A stretch of DNA of 31,333 bases from an uncultured Mycolicibacterium sp. (GTDB lineage Bacteria > Actinomycetota > Actinomycetes > Mycobacteriales > Mycobacteriaceae): assembly GCF_937941905.1 (NCBI RefSeq), contig NZ_CALDGS010000119.1:1-31333 (forward strand). Reading direction: 5' to 3'. Under the pieces are notes generated by a model. It was not told where the DNA came from. It saw only the letters and a program-made list of their open reading frames with translations, and made no database searches. The translations under genes and the position numbers were made by a program. Of this stretch, positions 1 through 8,542 are shown one piece after another; the first letter of the stretch is position 1; each line of letters starts with the position of its first letter.

Positions 1-3000
1 TGCGCACCGAGGAGGTCGACGCCGAACGCGCCGACTACCTGCGCTACCTGTCGGTGGTGCGCGACAACGTGCGCGCCCACGCCGCCGAGCAGCGCGCCGC
101 GCTGGAGTGGTCCCACCCCGCCCCGGAGGTGCTGGCAGCCGTGGCCGGCACCCGCCGGCAGTGGGAACGCGACCCGCACGACCCCGACTTCGGGGTGCTG
201 CGCGCCGGGTTGGCCGACGTGCCGCTGAGTGCGGCGCTGCGGGTCAAGGAGACCGCCGACGAGATCGACCTGGAACCGGTCGCGCACACCACCCTGCGCG
301 GGCTGCTGGACGTGCAGCGGACCGTCCGCGACGCCCCGTTCGGCATCGACATCACCCGGATCTCCCAGCTGACCGTGCTGGGCGACCGCGACGAGGTGCG
401 CGGCGCGCTGCGGGCCTGGCTGGCCCAGGCCGTCACCTGGCACGACCCGGCCGTGCTCGGGGTGGCCGCGGCCTGTCCGGAGCTCGAGACCGACGCCTGG
501 TCGTGGCTGAAGTGGTTGCCGCACACCGACATTCCCGGCGAGTTCGACGGGGTCGGCCCGGCCCGTTACCTGGCCGGCAACCTCGCCGAACTGGGCCGGA
601 TGCTCGCCCCGGCGCTGGCCGACCGGCCGCCGTTCGGCGAGACCGAGGCACCGGCCCGGCACCTGCTGGTGATCGTCGACGACCCGGACGCCGATCCGGA
701 GGCGCTCATCCGCCGCCCCGGGCTGGCCGGGGTCACCGTGGTGCACGTCGGCGCACACGAGCCGCACCGCGAGCAGTACGCCGACCCCGAGCGGCCCGTC
801 CTGCGCGTCGTCGACGGCCGCATCGACCGGTGGGGCGGCGACGGCTGGACGCCGTACGTCCGCCACGCCGACCGCCTGTCCGCCGCCGAGGCCGCGCACC
901 TGGCCCGCCGGCTGGCCCGGTGGGACTCCAACCCGCTGCACGCCCGCACCACGGCCACCGGCGCGGACACCTTCACCACGCTGCTGGGCATCCCGGACGC
1001 CACCCGGCTCGACGTGGCCGCGCTGTGGGCGCCGCGGCCGCGCGCCGAGGAGCTGCGGGTGCCGATCGGCGTCACCGCCACCGGCGAGCCGCTGATCTTC
1101 GACCTCAAGGACGAGGCCGAGGGCGGTATGGGCCCGCACGGCCTGATGATCGGCATGACCGGGTCCGGCAAGTCCCAGACCCTGATGTCGATCCTGCTGT
1201 CGCTGCTGACCACCCACCCGGCCGACCGGCTGATCGTCATCTACGCCGACTTCAAGGGCGAGGCCGGCGCCGACATCTTCCGCAACTTCCCGCAGGTGGT
1301 CGCGGTCATCTCGAACATGGCCGAGAAGCGTTCGCTGGCCGACCGGTTCGCCGACACGCTGCGCGGCGAGGTGGCCCGGCGCGAGCAGCTGCTGCGCGAG
1401 GCCGGCCGCCGGGTGCAGGGCAGCGCGTTCAACTCGGTCACCGAGTACGAGGCGGCCATCGCCGCCGGCCACGACCTGCCGCCGCTGCCGACCCTGCTGG
1501 TGGTGTGCGACGAGTTCAGCCTGATGCTCGCCGACCACCCGGAGTACGCCGACCTGTTCGACTTCGTGGCGCGCAAGGGCCGCTCGTTCCGCATCCACCT
1601 GCTGTTCGCGTCGCAGACCCTCGACGTGGGGCGGATCAAGGACATCGACAAGAACACCTCCTACCGGATCGGCCTGAAGGTGGCCAGCCCGGCCATCTCC
1701 CGGCAGGTCATCGGGGTGGAGGACGCCTACCACATCGAGTCCGGCCCCGAGCACAAGGGCGAGGGCTTTCTGGTACCCGCCCCCGGTGCGGTGCCGATCA
1801 AGTTCCGCGCCACCTACGTCGACGGTGTCTACGAACCGCCGCGCCGGAGCAGAGCCGTTGTGGTGCAGGCCGATCCGCGGCCGCAGCCGTTCACCGCGAC
1901 CCGGGTGGAGCCGGATCCGGACCTGGTGGTCGCCGGCGCCGACGCCGGGGACGACGCCGATACCGCCCCGCCGCGCAAGCTCATCGCCACCATCGGCGAC
2001 CAGCTGGCCAGGTACGGCCCGAAGGCGCCGGCGCTGTGGCTGCCGCCGCTGGACGAGCCGATCCCGCTGGCCGAGCTGCTGCAGCGCGCCGAGGTGCCGG
2101 CCCGCCAGTGGCGCTGGCCGCTCGGCGAGATCGACCGGCCGTTCCAGATGCGGCGCGACCCGCTGGTGTTCGACGCGGCCTCGGCCGCGGGCAACGTGAT
2201 CGTCCACGGCGGCCCGCGATCCGGGAAGTCCACCGCGCTGCAGACCTTCATCCTGTCGGCCGCCGAGCTGCACGCCCCCGGCGAGGTCAGCTTCTACTGC
2301 ATCGACTACGGCGGCGGGCAGCTCAAGGCGCTGGCCGAGCTGGCCCACGTCGGCAGCGTGGCCTCCCCGCTGGAACCGGAGCGGATCCGGCGCACCTTCG
2401 GCGAACTCGAGGCGCTGCTGCGCTCCCGCCAGGAGCGGGCCGCGGCCGCCGGCGGCGACGCCCGGGCCGCCGCCGAACAGGACGGCTACGGCGAGGTGTT
2501 CCTGGTCATCGACAACCTCTACGCCTTCGGCCGGGACAACACCGACACCTTCAACCCGCGCAACCCGTTGCTGGCCAAGGTGACCGAGCTGGCCAACACC
2601 GGCCTGGCCTACGGCATCCACGTGGTGGTCACCACCCCGAACTGGCTCGAGGTGCCGCTGGCCATGCGCGACGGTCTGGGCCTGCGGCTGGAGCTCAAGC
2701 TGCACGACCCGGCCGATTCCAACGTGCGGGTGGCCGGGGCGCTGCGCCGGCCCGCCGAGAGCGTGCCGGCCGACCAGCCCGGCCGCGGGCTCACCATGGC
2801 CGCCGAACACTTCCTGTTCGCGCAGCCCGACCTGCGCCGCATCCCCGCGCTCAACGCCCGCCACCCGGACCGGGTCGCCCCGCCGGTGCGGCTGCTGCCC
2901 ACCCGGCTGGCACCGGCGGACGTCGCACCGCTGTACCCGGCCCCGGACACCGTCGTCATCGGCCGGCGCGAAACCGACCTGGCGCCGGTGGCGATCGACT

Positions 3001-3719
3001 TCCGGCGCAACCCGCTGATGATGGTGTTCGGCGACGCCCGCAGCGGCAGGACCACGCTGCTGCGCCACCTCATCCGCACCGTCCGGGAGCACTCCACCCC
3101 GCAGCAGGTGGCGTTCACCGTCGTCGACCGGCGGCTGCAACTCGTCGACGAACCGCTGTTCGAGGACAACGAGTACACCGCCAACATCGACCGGGTGCTG
3201 CCGGCGATGCTGGGGCTGTCGGCGCTCATCGCGCAGCGCCGCCCGCCGGCCGGGCTGTCGGCGGCCGAGCTCGCCGGCTGGCGCTACACCGGCCACACCC
3301 ACTGGCTGATCATCGACGACGTCGACCAGATCCCGGACGGCCCGGCGGTCAGCGGCCCGTTCGCCGGGCAGCGGCCGTGGACCAACCTGATCGGGCTGCT
3401 GGCCGAGGCCGGCGATCTGGGGCTGCGGGTGATCGTCACCGCCCGGGCCTCGGGCGCGGCGCACGCGGTGATGACCTCGCCGCTGCTGCGCCGGCTCAAC
3501 GACCTGCAGGCCACCACGCTGCTGTTGTCCGGCAATCCGCAGGACTCCGGCAAGATCCGGGGCCACCGCTTCCAACGGCTGCCCGCCGGCCGCGGCCTGC
3601 TGCTCACCGACGACAGCGACGCACCGGAGTTCGTGCAGCTGGTCGATCCGCTGCCCGCGGCGGCCGGGGTCGCGACCGGCCGGGCCGCACGAGAGGCCGA
3701 TAGAGAGGAGTACCGCTGA
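1..3719 (+). CDS. eccC3: EccC3, ESX-3 FtsK/SpoIIIE-type motor ATPase (5' end outside window)
   Basis: The frame is open from base 3, giving 1238 visible residues. M. tuberculosis EccC3 is about 1330 aa, so the N-terminal membrane helices lie upstream of the window. Three tandem FtsK/SpoIIIE ATPase domains are visible. The first Walker A is GMTGSGKSQ with Lys at visible residue 390, and its Walker B is LLVVCDEF. The second is GGPRSGKST (Lys 742) with Walker B FLVIDN. The third is GDARSGRTT, with Arg 1016 where Lys is expected, and Walker B LIIDD. In this family the ATPases form a hexameric motor at the inner membrane that recognises and drives substrates such as EsxG-EsxH. Only domain 1 keeps an acidic pair DE in Walker B. 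The stop codon overlaps the PE5 start (TGATG), indicating coupling. Assignment to ESX-3 rests on the downstream esxG/esxH/espG3 set. Confidence 0.96.
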   Translation, partial: RTEEVDAERADYLRYLSVVRDNVRAHAAEQRAALEWSHPAPEVLAAVAGTRRQWERDPHDPDFGVLRAGLADVPLSAALRVKETADEIDLEPVAHTTLRGLLDVQRTVRDAPFGIDITRISQLTVLGDRDEVRGALRAWLAQAVTWHDPAVLGVAAACPELETDAWSWLKWLPHTDIPGEFDGVGPARYLAGNLAELGRMLAPALADRPPFGETEAPARHLLVIVDDPDADPEALIRRPGLAGVTVVHVGAHEPHREQYADPERPVLRVVDGRIDRWGGDGWTPYVRHADRLSAAEAAHLARRLARWDSNPLHARTTATGADTFTTLLGIPDATRLDVAALWAPRPRAEELRVPIGVTATGEPLIFDLKDEAEGGMGPHGLMIGMTGSGKSQTLMSILLSLLTTHPADRLIVIYADFKGEAGADIFRNFPQVVAVISNMAEKRSLADRFADTLRGEVARREQLLREAGRRVQGSAFNSVTEYEAAIAAGHDLPPLPTLLVVCDEFSLMLADHPEYADLFDFVARKGRSFRIHLLFASQTLDVGRIKDIDKNTSYRIGLKVASPAISRQVIGVEDAYHIESGPEHKGEGFLVPAPGAVPIKFRATYVDGVYEPPRRSRAVVVQADPRPQPFTATRVEPDPDLVVAGADAGDDADTAPPRKLIATIGDQLARYGPKAPALWLPPLDEPIPLAELLQRAEVPARQWRWPLGEIDRPFQMRRDPLVFDAASAAGNVIVHGGPRSGKSTALQTFILSAAELHAPGEVSFYCIDYGGGQLKALAELAHVGSVASPLEPERIRRTFGELEALLRSRQERAAAAGGDARAAAEQDGYGEVFLVIDNLYAFGRDNTDTFNPRNPLLAKVTELANTGLAYGIHVVVTTPNWLEVPLAMRDGLGLRLELKLHDPADSNVRVAGALRRPAESVPADQPGRGLTMAAEHFLFAQPDLRRIPALNARHPDRVAPPVRLLPTRLAPADVAPLYPAPDTVVIGRRETDLAPVAIDFRRNPLMMVFGDARSGRTTLLRHLIRTVREHSTPQQVAFTVVDRRLQLVDEPLFEDNEYTANIDRVLPAMLGLSALIAQRRPPAGLSAAELAGWRYTGHTHWLIIDDVDQIPDGPAVSGPFAGQRPWTNLIGLLAEAGDLGLRVIVTARASGAAHAVMTSPLLRRLNDLQATTLLLSGNPQDSGKIRGHRFQRLPAGRGLLLTDDSDAPEFVQLVDPLPAAAGVATGRAAREADREEYR

Positions 3720-4027
3720 TGACGCTGCGTGTCGTCCCCGAGGGCCTGACCGCGGCCGCGCAGGCGGTCGAGGCCATCGCCGCCCGCCTGGCGGCCGCCC
3801 ACGCCGCCGCCGCGCCGGCGATCGCCGCCGTGACACCGCCGGCGGTCGACCCGGTCTCGGTGCAGACCGCCGCCGCGTTCTCCGCCCACGGCGCCCGGCA
3901 CGAGGCCACCGCCGCCGAGGGGGTGGCCGAGCTGGGCCGCTCGGCGGCGGGGGTGGCGCAGTCCGCCGCCTCCTACACCGCCGGCGACGCCCTGGCCGCC
4001 GCGTCGTACCTGACCGCGCGGGGCTGA
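3719..4027 (+). CDS. PE5: PE5, ESX-3 PE-family secreted protein
   Basis: This 102-aa protein has the PE motif at residues 7-8 (VVPEGL) and an Ala-rich helical hairpin typical of PE domains. It has no long C-terminal extension. Near the C-terminus is YTAGD, matching the YxxxD/E type VII export signal. In ESX loci such short PE proteins pair with the adjacent PPE, and the PPE partner is held by EspG. The ATG overlaps the eccC3 stop by one base, and an AGAGGAG ribosome site precedes it. The PPE4 start lies one base after its stop, so the three genes are probably co-translated. The position between eccC3 and PPE4 matches PE5 (Rv0285). Confidence 0.93.
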   Translation: MTLRVVPEGLTAAAQAVEAIAARLAAAHAAAAPAIAAVTPPAVDPVSVQTAAAFSAHGARHEATAAEGVAELGRSAAGVAQSAASYTAGDALAAASYLTARG

Positions 4028-4028
4028 C

Positions 4029-5612
4029 ATGACGGCTCCGGTCCTGGCGGCCCCGATCTGGATGGCCCTGCCGCCCGAGGTGAACTCGGCGCAGCTGTCG
4101 GCCGGCCCGGGGCCCGGCCCGATGCTCGCCGCGGCCGCCGCCTGGCAGTCGCTGGCTGCCGAATACGCCGCTGCCGCAGCGGAACTCGGCGGCGTGCTGG
4201 CGGGCGCCCGGGGGGTCTGGGAGGGCCGGGCCGCCGAACGCTACGTCGCCGCCCACCAGCCGATGCTGGCCTGGCTGGAGCAGGCCGCCGCCGCGAGCGC
4301 GGCCACCGCGGTGCAGCACGAGACCGCCGCGGCCGCCTACAGCACCGCGCTGGCCGCGATGCCGACCCTGGCCGAGATCACCGTCAACCGCACCACCCAC
4401 GCGGTGCTGGTCGCGACGAACTTCCTCGGCATCAACACGATTCCGATCGCGGTCAACGAGGCCGACTACGTCCGGATGTGGATCCAGGCCGCCACCACCA
4501 TGACCACCTACCAGGCGGTGGCCGGTGCGGCCGTGGCGTCCACCCCGAGCCTCACTCCCGCCCCGGTGGTGCTCACCCCGGGCGTGGGGGAGGCCGGTGC
4601 CGCCGCGGCCACGCTGCTGCAGACCGGCGCGCAGGCGCAGGCCGCCGATGCCGGGTCGACGTTCAACATCCTCGACGTGCTGCTGCGGATGCTCGAGGAC
4701 TACATGCGGTCGGTGCCCGGGTTCGACGAGATCATGAAGTTCCTGCAGGACCCGCTCGGCAACCTGCAGCGGCTCATCACCGACTTCCTGACCAACCCGG
4801 CCGAGGCCCTGGTCACCTGGTGGCCGCTGCTGTTCGCGGTGTTCTACCAGGTGTTCACCAACCTGCTGGGCTGGCCCACCTGGGGGGCGATCCTGGCCTC
4901 GCCGCTGCTGGTCCCGCTGGCCATCACCCTCGGCGTCACCGGCATCGTGCTGCTCGTCGACCACCTGAACCAGCCGCCCGCCGACCAGCCCGGCGAGCCG
5001 GAGCCGCCGGCCCCGGTGCGGGCCGAGCAGCCGGTGCCGGCGGTGGCCGGGCTGGCCCCGTCCGGAGTGCCCGCCGGTGGTGGTGCCCCGGCGGGCAGCG
5101 CCGTCGCACCGAGCGCCCCGGCGGCCGGCGCCGCGGCCGCCCCGGCACCGTTCGTTCCCTACGCGGTGCGCGGGTTCGACCCGGGCGAGGGCTTCACCCC
5201 GACCCTGCGCGAGGAGACCGGCGCCAAGGCCCCCGCCGCCGACATCCACGCCGCTGCCGCGGCCGCCGCGGCGGCCGCCGCCCGGGACCGGCGCCGGGCG
5301 CGCCGCAAACGCGGCGGCCGGATCACCGAACCCGGCTACGGGTTCATGGACATGGACCCGGTGTTCGACCCCGAGCCGCCCGCCGGGCCCGAACCGGCCC
5401 GGGTGCGCGCCTCGGAGCGGGGGTCCGGGCCGCTGGGCTTCACCGGGACGGTCACCCGCGAGGGCGCCGCGGCGGCCGGGCTGACCACCCTGGCCGGCGA
5501 CGCCTTCGACACCGGCCCGACCAGTCCGATGCTGCCCGGCACCTGGTCACCCGGGGACGACGCCCCGGACACCACCGGGCCCACCGACACCGAGGGGGGA
5601 GCACAGACCTGA
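4029..5612 (+). CDS. PPE4: PPE4, ESX-3 PPE-family protein
   Basis: This 527-aa protein has Pro-Pro-Glu at residues 15-17 (ALPPEV) and a WEG turn near residue 66 within the roughly 180-residue helical PPE domain. A hydrophobic stretch around residues 255-315 could be membrane-associated. It is followed by a low-complexity Ala/Pro-rich region, an alanine run and a basic patch (RDRRRARRKRGGR), then an acidic/Gly-rich C-terminus. M. tuberculosis PPE4 is 513 aa, so the length fits. PPE4 is known to form a PE5-PPE4 pair needed for ESX-3-dependent iron use. EspG3, encoded downstream, is the expected chaperone. A 52-nt gap separates it from esxG, the largest gap inside the operon. Confidence 0.93.
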   Translation: MTAPVLAAPIWMALPPEVNSAQLSAGPGPGPMLAAAAAWQSLAAEYAAAAAELGGVLAGARGVWEGRAAERYVAAHQPMLAWLEQAAAASAATAVQHETAAAAYSTALAAMPTLAEITVNRTTHAVLVATNFLGINTIPIAVNEADYVRMWIQAATTMTTYQAVAGAAVASTPSLTPAPVVLTPGVGEAGAAAATLLQTGAQAQAADAGSTFNILDVLLRMLEDYMRSVPGFDEIMKFLQDPLGNLQRLITDFLTNPAEALVTWWPLLFAVFYQVFTNLLGWPTWGAILASPLLVPLAITLGVTGIVLLVDHLNQPPADQPGEPEPPAPVRAEQPVPAVAGLAPSGVPAGGGAPAGSAVAPSAPAAGAAAAPAPFVPYAVRGFDPGEGFTPTLREETGAKAPAADIHAAAAAAAAAAARDRRRARRKRGGRITEPGYGFMDMDPVFDPEPPAGPEPARVRASERGSGPLGFTGTVTREGAAAAGLTTLAGDAFDTGPTSPMLPGTWSPGDDAPDTTGPTDTEGGAQT

Positions 5613-5650
5613 ACCACCGGCACCACACCACCGACCCGTCCCACCCGTCC

Positions 5651-5658
5651 GGAAAGGA
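5651..5658 (+). promoter_or_regulatory. Strong ribosome binding site for esxG
   Basis: GGAAAGGA lies 6 nt before the GTG start of esxG. This is a better Shine-Dalgarno match than at most other genes here and fits the high expression expected of a secreted substrate. A second promoter upstream of esxG has been described for ESX-3 in other mycobacteria (from memory). I see no clear TANNNT -10 element in this 52-nt gap. Confidence 0.6.
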
Positions 5659-5664
5659 ACACCT

Positions 5665-5958
5665 GTGAGTCTGCTCGACGCCCACATCCCGCAACTCGTC
5701 TCCGCCGAGTCCACCTTCGCGGCCAAGGCCGCGCTGATGCGCAGCACCATCGCGCAGGCCGAACAGGCCGCGGTGGCCAGCCAGGCCTTCCACATGGGCG
5801 AGTCCGCGGTGGCGTTCCAGGCCGCGCACGCCCGCTTCGTGGAGATGGCGGCCCGGATCAACACGCTGCTCGACATCGCCCAGGCCAACATCGGCGAGGC
5901 CGCCGCCACCTACGTGGCCGAGGACGCCGCCGCCGCGGCCACCTACCCCGCGTTCTGA
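5665..5958 (+). CDS. esxG: EsxG, ESX-3 secreted WXG100-family protein
   Basis: At 97 aa it has the same length as M. tuberculosis EsxG (Rv0287) and is almost co-linear with it from the MSLLDAHIPQLV start to the Ala-rich end. EsxG forms a tight 1:1 four-helix bundle with EsxH and is secreted by ESX-3 into the envelope or medium. The C-terminal tail contains YVAED, the YxxxD/E export signal carried by one partner of each Esx pair. The hairpin turn reads MGES rather than a WXG motif, as is usual for EsxG. The start is GTG, chosen by homology and by the GGAAAGGA site. It lies 15 nt before esxH, so the two are co-expressed. Confidence 0.97.
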   Translation: MSLLDAHIPQLVSAESTFAAKAALMRSTIAQAEQAAVASQAFHMGESAVAFQAAHARFVEMAARINTLLDIAQANIGEAAATYVAEDAAAAATYPAF

Positions 5959-5973
5959 CGAAGGGACCCGATC

Positions 5974-6261
5974 ATGTCGCAGATCATGTACAACTACCCG
6001 GCCATGCTGGCGCTCGCCGGGGAGATGAACGGTTACGCCGGGGCGCTGGCCGCGGTGGGCGCCGACATCGTCAGCGAGCAGACCGCGCTGGCGGCGTCGT
6101 GGCAGGGCGACACCGGCATGACCTACCAGGCCTGGCAGCAGCAGTGGAACGCCGCGCTGGAGGAGCTGGTGCGCGCCTACAAGGCGATGGCCGGCACCCA
6201 CGAGACCAACACGCTGTCCATGCACGCCCGCGACCAGGCCGAGGCGGGCAAGTGGGCCTGA
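5974..6261 (+). CDS. esxH: EsxH (TB10.4-like), ESX-3 secreted WXG100 protein
   Basis: This 95-aa protein is clearly orthologous to EsxH (Rv0288): it starts MSQIMYNYPAML and has the WQG turn at residues 43-45. It is the EsxG partner, and in pathogens the heterodimer affects metal uptake and host trafficking. M. tuberculosis EsxH binds zinc through His14, His70, His76 and Glu77. Here residue 14 is Leu and residue 70 is Lys, while His76 and Glu77 remain, and there is an extra His at 84. Zinc binding may therefore be weak or absent. An AAGGGA ribosome site sits 8 nt before the ATG. espG3 begins 9 nt after the stop. Confidence 0.97.
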   Translation: MSQIMYNYPAMLALAGEMNGYAGALAAVGADIVSEQTALAASWQGDTGMTYQAWQQQWNAALEELVRAYKAMAGTHETNTLSMHARDQAEAGKWA

Positions 6262-6269
6262 GCTGACGG

Positions 6270-7160
6270 GTGCGGATGGGGCCTGACACCGAGCCGAACG
6301 CGCTGGAGCTCACCGTCGCGGGGGCCTGGCTGCTCGCCGAGCTGCTCGGAGCCGGAGCACTGCCCTGGGCGCTGGCGATCACGCCGCCCTGCGCCGACCC
6401 CGCGCAGGCCGACCGGCTGCGCGCCGAACAGACCGCCGAACTGCGCCGGATGGGGGTGCTCACCGCCGACGGCCGGGTGAAACCGGTTGTGGCGCAGTGG
6501 ATCCGAACCGTATGCCGGGCCGAACGGTGGCTGGAGCTGCGGTTCGTGGCCGGCACCGGGGACATGCTGCGCGGGGTGGTGGCCCGGCGGGCGGACCGGA
6601 CCGTGGTGGCGTTGCGCAACGCGCAGTTGGTCACCTTCACCGCGATGACCGTCGACCACCCGCACGCGCTGGTGCCGGTGGTCACCGCGGGCCTGGCCGG
6701 CCGGCCACCGGCGGTGTTCGACCGGTTCGTGCTGCCGGCCCGGGCCGGGGCCCGCGCCGACGAGCGCATCCGGGCCGGTGCGCCCGTCGCGGAGGTGCTG
6801 GAGTTCCTCGGCGTCCCCGCCTCGGCCCGGCCGGTGGTGGAGGCGGCCTTCGACCCGCGCCGCCGCTACGTGGAGATCGTCGCCGGCGAGCACCGCGACG
6901 GCCACCGGCGGACCACCGAGGTCGGGGTGGGCGTCGTCGACACCCCGGCCGGGCGCGTCCTGGTCAGCCCGGCCCGCGCGTTCGACGGCGAGTGGGTGTC
7001 GACCTTCCGGCCCGGCACCCCCGACGCCATCGCCGCCGCGGTGGACGCGCTGGCCGCCGAGCTGCCCGGCGGCGGTTGGTTCCAGCCGGCCGCCGGTCCC
7101 CGCGACGCGGCCCGAAACTTCGACGAGAGAACGGAAACGCATTGTCCGACAACACTGTGA
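6270..7160 (+). CDS. espG3: EspG3, cytosolic PE/PPE chaperone of ESX-3
   Basis: This 296-aa protein matches EspG3 (Rv0289, 295 aa) along its length. Recognisable blocks are PNALELTVAGAWLLAE near the start, VVALRNAQLVTFTAM in the middle and GRVLVSPARAFDGEWVSTF near the end. EspG proteins bind the tip of the PPE helical domain and keep PE-PPE dimers soluble and system-specific until EccC takes them. It has no signal peptide or membrane helix, consistent with a cytosolic role. The start is GTG at 6270, with an in-frame ATG at 6276 as an alternative. Its 3' end overlaps the likely eccD3 start. Confidence 0.95.
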   Translation: MRMGPDTEPNALELTVAGAWLLAELLGAGALPWALAITPPCADPAQADRLRAEQTAELRRMGVLTADGRVKPVVAQWIRTVCRAERWLELRFVAGTGDMLRGVVARRADRTVVALRNAQLVTFTAMTVDHPHALVPVVTAGLAGRPPAVFDRFVLPARAGARADERIRAGAPVAEVLEFLGVPASARPVVEAAFDPRRRYVEIVAGEHRDGHRRTTEVGVGVVDTPAGRVLVSPARAFDGEWVSTFRPGTPDAIAAAVDALAAELPGGGWFQPAAGPRDAARNFDERTETHCPTTL

Positions 7161-8542
7161 TGCCCATCGTCCGGGTGGCGGTGCTGGCCCCCGGCAGCGC
7201 CGGCGGACGGCTGACCGACATGGCGCTGCCGTCCGGCGTGCCGTTGCGGGAGATCCTGCCCGCGGTCCAGCGGATGGCGCTGGCCGGCGACGAACCCGAC
7301 GGGGCGCCGCCGCAGCGGCTCAGCCTCGCGCCCGTCGGCGGGGCGCCGTTCAGCCTGGACGCCACCCTCGACACCGTCGGGGTGGTCGACGGCGATCTGC
7401 TCGTGCTGGCCCCGGTGCCGGCCGGGCCCCCCGCCCCGCGCATCGTCGAGGACATCGCCGACGCCGCGGTGCTGTTCGCCCCGTCGGTGCAGCGGACCTG
7501 GGGGCCCCGGGTCATCGCCCGCGGCGCCGTCGGCACGGCGATGGCACTGCTGCTGGTGGCCACCGGGTTGGCGGTCGCCCACCGCATCCTCACCGGCGGG
7601 CTGACCGGGGTGTTCGTGGCCACCGGGGTCGCGGTGGTCGCGGTGCTGGCCGCGCTGGTGGCGCGCACCCGGTCGGCCGGGCCGGCCGCCGCGCTGTCGG
7701 TGTGCGCGCTCGCCCCGGTCGCCGCGGCGTTCGCGATGGGCGTGCCGGGCGGGTTCGGCGCGCCGAACGTGCTGCTGGCCGCGGCCGGGGTGACCGCCTG
7801 GTCGCTGATCGGGCTGACCCTGTCGGACCGGTCCGTGGCGGTGTTCACCGCCACCACCGCGGCCGCCGTCGCCACCATGCTCGTCGCCGCCGCCGCCTCG
7901 GTCTGGACGCCGGGGTGGACCATGATCGGCTGCGGGCTGCTGCTGCTCGGGCTGGTCACCGTGCTCGCCGCCCCGCAGCTGTCGGCCACCTGGGCCCGGT
8001 TCCCGCTGCCGGTCATCCCGGCCCCGGGCGACCCCACCCCGTCGGCGCAGCCGCTGCAGGTGCTGGCCGACCTGCCGCGCCGGGTGCGGCGCGCCGACGC
8101 CCACCAGACCGGGTTCATCGCCGCGGGCACCGGCCTGGCGGTGGCCGGCTCGGTGGCCCTGCTCGCCCCGGCCGACGCCTCGCCGTGGGCCTGGTACCTG
8201 GTGGCCGCCGCGGCCGCCGCGGGCGCGCTGCGGGCCCGGGTGTGGGACTCCACCCCGTGCAAGGCGTGGCTGCTGGCCCACCCCTACCTGGTGGCGGTGG
8301 CGCTGCTGGTCACCTTCACCGCCACCGGCCGCTACGCCGCGGCGTGGTGGACGCTGGCCGCGCTGACGGTGCTCGTGCTGATCTGGGCGGTCGCCGCGGC
8401 CTACCCGAAACTGGCCGAACCCGAGACGTATTCGGTGCCGATGCGGCGCCTCACCGGTTTCCTCGCCACCGGGCTGGACGCCTCGCTGGTGCCGGTGATG
8501 GCCTATCTGGTGGGGCTGTTCAGTTGGGTGCTCGATCGGTGA
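7142..8542 (+). CDS. eccD3: EccD3, ESX-3 multi-pass membrane channel component
   Basis: The protein has about 466 aa. Residues 7 to about 100 form a ubiquitin-like cytosolic domain (PIVRVAVLAPG through GVVDGDLLVLAPVP). Eleven or so hydrophobic helices fill the remainder, as in EccD, which lines the inner-membrane complex of type VII systems. The start is uncertain. TTG at 7142 gives MSDNTVMPIVRV with a weak GGAAAC ribosome site; GTG at 7157 and ATG at 7160 are also in frame. The ATG would overlap the espG3 stop as TGATG. I chose the longest by resemblance to related EccD3 N-termini recalled from memory. The stop overlaps the mycP3 start by 4 nt. Confidence 0.94.
   Translation: MSDNTVMPIVRVAVLAPGSAGGRLTDMALPSGVPLREILPAVQRMALAGDEPDGAPPQRLSLAPVGGAPFSLDATLDTVGVVDGDLLVLAPVPAGPPAPRIVEDIADAAVLFAPSVQRTWGPRVIARGAVGTAMALLLVATGLAVAHRILTGGLTGVFVATGVAVVAVLAALVARTRSAGPAAALSVCALAPVAAAFAMGVPGGFGAPNVLLAAAGVTAWSLIGLTLSDRSVAVFTATTAAAVATMLVAAAASVWTPGWTMIGCGLLLLGLVTVLAAPQLSATWARFPLPVIPAPGDPTPSAQPLQVLADLPRRVRRADAHQTGFIAAGTGLAVAGSVALLAPADASPWAWYLVAAAAAAGALRARVWDSTPCKAWLLAHPYLVAVALLVTFTATGRYAAAWWTLAALTVLVLIWAVAAAYPKLAEPETYSVPMRRLTGFLATGLDASLVPVMAYLVGLFSWVLDR

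Noticed and set aside
107..3703. Very long open frames opposite or out of frame with eccC3 and other genes
   Set aside because: They are Arg/Ala/Pro-rich shadow frames caused by the high GC content. The true frames carry family motifs and the shadows carry none.
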